Under the pieces are notes generated by a model. The model was given only the letters and a program-made list of their open reading frames with translations. It had not been told where the DNA came from and made no database searches. Below, in pieces: positions 61,130-64,000 of a DNA stretch of 64,000 bases; position 1 is the stretch's first letter; each line of letters opens with the position of its first letter. The translations under genes were made by a program, and so were the position numbers. Origin of the DNA: Euonymus europaeus (Eukaryota; Streptophyta; Magnoliopsida; Celastrales; Celastraceae); contig OY756972.1 of assembly GCA_963580455.1 (NCBI GenBank), positions 17,127,001 through 17,191,000 on the forward strand, written 5' to 3'.

Positions 61130-61673
61130 ATATATATATAAACCCAGAATTCTTTGAATTTTTCCTCTGTGGATTATTAAAAATCATTTCCTTCCATTTA
61201 AGGGTTAAGATTTAGTGTTTAGGATTTTGGGGCTTAAGAGTTTGGGGTTTAGAGTTTTGGGTTATTTTTGTTTGAATTACATTAATTTTATAATTTTTTT
61301 GTTATATTTTATGAAATCTTCTGAACTTTTTTGCTCAATTTTAAAAATTCTTCTTATTTTTTTGGTGAATTTTGTGAAATCTTCTAAATTTTGGACAATT
61401 TTGAGAAATCTTTTTTTTTTTAGAAATTCTATAATTTTTTGTTATATTTTATGAAATCATCTGAATTTTTTTACTTAATTTTCAAAATTTATTTGATTTG
61501 TTTGGGTGAGTTTTGACAAATTTTCTGAATTCTGGATATGTTTGAGAGATTCTCTTATTTAATTCAAAGGATTTGACGAATGAATATTTAAACATATCGA
61601 TAATGGGTTTTATTGGAAAGAGTGTTTTGTTCTGATTTTGAATCTATATAGTTTTTTTTTTAAATATTCACAA
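61130..61673. repeat. AT-rich block with degenerate TTTAGGG-like repeats
   Basis: Homologous to 5222-5756; no gene. Confidence 0.55.
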
Positions 61674-63758
61674 ATAACTCATTTAATAAAAATGTGTATT
61701 CCATTTACTACCTTCAATATTTTAGTATTTCAAAACATCCTTTAAATAATTATGGACAAAACTACACTTATTCCAATAAATTCTTATGTGTATGACATAT
61801 GCTGACATCATTATATTCTTTTTTATTTTTTTCTTTTAAAAACTTTAAAACAGTTTTATCTCTCAAAATATAAGTTGGATTTTTTTTTAAAAAAAAAAGA
61901 TTCATAATCAATATGATTTCTTTACAATGAGCTAGACTCATGATCGATATGTTTCAATGTTCATTCATCAAATCCTCTAAATGAACTAAAGGTTTTTCTC
62001 AAACTTATCTAAAATTCAGAGCATTTATCAAAACTTACCAAAACCAATCGAAAGAGTTTTCAAAATTAAGCAAAAAAATTCAGATGATTTCATAAAAATA
62101 TATCAAAAAAATATAGAATTTTTGAAAATCAAACAAAAAGGAATCAAAAATTCAAAGGATTTCACAATATTCTCTAAAATTTAGAAGATTTCACAAAATT
62201 TACCAAAACAAATCAGAGAAAATTTTGAAATAGCAAAAAAAAAAATATAGGATTCATAAAATACATAACAAAAACTATAAGAATTTTTGAAAATCAAACA
62301 AAAAACAACCCGAAACTCTAAATCCTAAACCTCAAAACCCTAAATCCCAAAATCCTAAACAATAAACACAAATGTCTAAAATCTTCTAAACCCTAGACTC
62401 TTAAACATTAAACATTAAAACTTATAACCATAAATCCTCTGAATGTTAACAATTCTAGTTTTAATTTCGAACAAAAAAATTTATAAATAATTAAGAAAAA
62501 ATTACAAAAATAAGAAGAAAATCATAAAATTTTACTAACTTATATTCCTAAACTTTAAACCCTAAACCTTAAGTCCTTAACCCAAAAATCCTAAATAATA
62601 AATTATAATCTCCTAAATCCCAAAACCTTATACCCTAAACTCTAAACACTAAACTCTAATATCTTAAATCTCAAAACCTTGAACTATATATCCTATTACT
62701 AGAAATCCTCTAAATTTTCTATAAACAATTAAGATGATTCATCAAAATCAAACAAAAAAAAGAACAAAAAATTTAGATAATCAGAGAATTTCTCAAACTT
62801 GTAAAGAATTCAGAGTATTTTACAAAACCTAGCAAAACAATTCAGAAGAGTTTTTGAAATTATGCAAAAAAATTCAGAGGATTTCTTACCCAAAATTCAG
62901 ATGATTTCTTACCCAAAATTCAGAGGATTTTCGCAAAAGTCAACAAAACAGCTAGACATTGTTCTTGTATTTGGTTTTGTTTGAAATATGAACTGAGTTT
63001 TATTATGATATTATTCTCGTAAGTTGTTGGCTTTTGTTGTTAGTGACCAATATAATAAAATATTGATATTTGTATTGCATAACGTGTTGTTTATGTACAA
63101 CTGTTTTATTGTTGATTTTGATAATATAGTGATTCACAGATTCTAATGCATATGCACAGATTACTAAGTCAGGTAAATTTTGTGGATGTGAGTTCACTTG
63201 ATTTTTGGGAAAGAAATTTTTTTTGGTTAATCGACTCTGCACTTTGATTCATCAAAAGTGAAAATATTAGTTTATCTATAAAAAAATATAGATAAAATAC
63301 ATGATTTTCACCCGAATTTCTGAGATTGTATTTATATTTATTTTATTATAATAATTATTTTTTAAATAAAGAACAATCATATACTAATAAGAATAAGGAT
63401 AGATTTAAATGAGGGCAGGGTAAAATTTTCATTAATTAAAGTTAAAATTTAAAGTTGTCCTTATTGAGTTAAACTTCAAATAATTGGAGATGTATTGAGC
63501 TAAAAACTTTTCAAAAGGACTAAACGGAATATAAAGGACTTATCACCAAATAAATAAATAAAAAATGAGACATGTATTTTGAGTTATAAAAGTATTTTTA
63601 ATTTTTTTTTAAAAAAATTGATGATGTCAGCATATGTCATGCGCATGAGGATTTATTAGATTAAGGGTAGTTTTGTCCATAGTTATTTGAAAGATATATT
63701 GGAATATTCAAAAGTTAAAACTAGTTAATAGAATACACATTTTTATTAAATGACTTAT
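61674..63758. mobile_element. 2.08-kb inverted-repeat element, copy 3
   Basis: Same terminal inverted repeats and internal AAACCCTAAA-type blocks (62310-62410, 62545-62660) as copies 1 and 2. Confidence 0.65.
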
Positions 63759-64000
63759 CGATGAATTTTGCATTTAATTAATGTTCTTTTGAGATTTATT
63801 TATATGATTACGAAGTTATCTATGCATGCATGACATATTCTACGAAGTTATCTCTGCATAAAATAAAGTTGCCGTTTATTGGATACTTCATCCCATATTT
63901 GTGTAGACAATAAAGTTTAATATTTGCCGTTGATCCATCTTTTTATGTGTCAGATTCAATAATATACGAGAGTCGATAGTAAAGGGTAAAATTCTTGTTG
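63759..64000 (+). promoter_or_regulatory. Promoter of a sixth neprosin copy (F), cut by window end
   Basis: Matches the B and D promoters through the first CAAT module (about 63871-63917) and into the start of the second. By alignment with B, the ATG of F should lie about 195 bp beyond the window. Confidence 0.75.

Larger units (their letters stand above)
1..64000. repeat. Two-gene tandem array of neprosin-family units
   Basis: The window is built from near-identical blocks with two alternating gene types. Gene ends fall at 872, 10068, 31753, 41069 and 56686. A to B is 9.2 kb and C to D is 9.3 kb. B to C and D to E shrink to about 8.0 and 7.6 kb once the recent LTR elements are subtracted. 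The LINE, foldback and 2-kb inverted-repeat elements occur only after A, C and E. The Copia-like LTR, gypsy-like LTR remnant and hAT remnant occur only after B and D. The duplicated unit is therefore a gene pair, probably spread by unequal crossing over. Read directly from repeated sequence; the mechanism is inferred. Confidence 0.9.

Overview
This window is nuclear DNA from a flowering plant, most likely a eudicot. It is AT-rich and rich in introns. Its genes carry GT-AG introns, and the rest is mostly plant transposable elements: an L1-type LINE with RNase H, Ty3/gypsy and Tat/Ogre-like LTR elements, hAT debris and MITEs. I see no rRNA, tRNA or bacterial-type operon. I cannot name the species from sequence alone.

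The backbone is a tandem array of neprosin-family genes (secreted proteins of about 418 aa, seven exons, all introns phase 0), all on the + strand. Five copies are visible, called A to E here: A (1-872, 3' part only), B (8256-10068), C (27588-31753), D (39255-41069) and E (52400-56686). The promoter of a sixth copy, F, begins at about 63759 and runs off the end. The copies alternate in two types. A, C and E are each followed by a 5'-truncated LINE, a 345-bp foldback element and a 2.07-kb inverted-repeat element. B and D are each followed by LTR remnants and a hAT remnant. The true repeat is therefore a two-gene unit (A-B, C-D, E-F) of about 17 kb before later insertions.

Only copy D is an uninterrupted gene from start to stop. 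B has two in-frame TGA codons. C has lost the exon 1 splice donor and has a solo LTR in exon 5. E has the same LTR insertion with the same target-site duplication, plus a TAG in exon 7. A is open in the part that is visible. Every copy keeps the first presumed catalytic glutamate (in Ile-Glu-x-Gly-Trp-Gln) but has Leu where the family normally has the second (Trp-Gly-Gly-Glu), so even the intact copy may be a non-peptidase.

Later insertions enlarge the array. An 11.36-kb non-autonomous Tat/Ogre-like element (15553-26911, TSD AGTTG) sits inside an intron of a hAT remnant between B and C. A 5.6-kb gypsy element on the minus strand (45418-51037, TSD ATAAA) sits between D and E. Related solo LTRs of 2.3-2.4 kb (TSD GACAC) split exon 5 of C and E. 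The matching empty sites in sister units give a relative order: exon-5 LTR insertion, then duplication that produced C and E, then the two unit-specific insertions.
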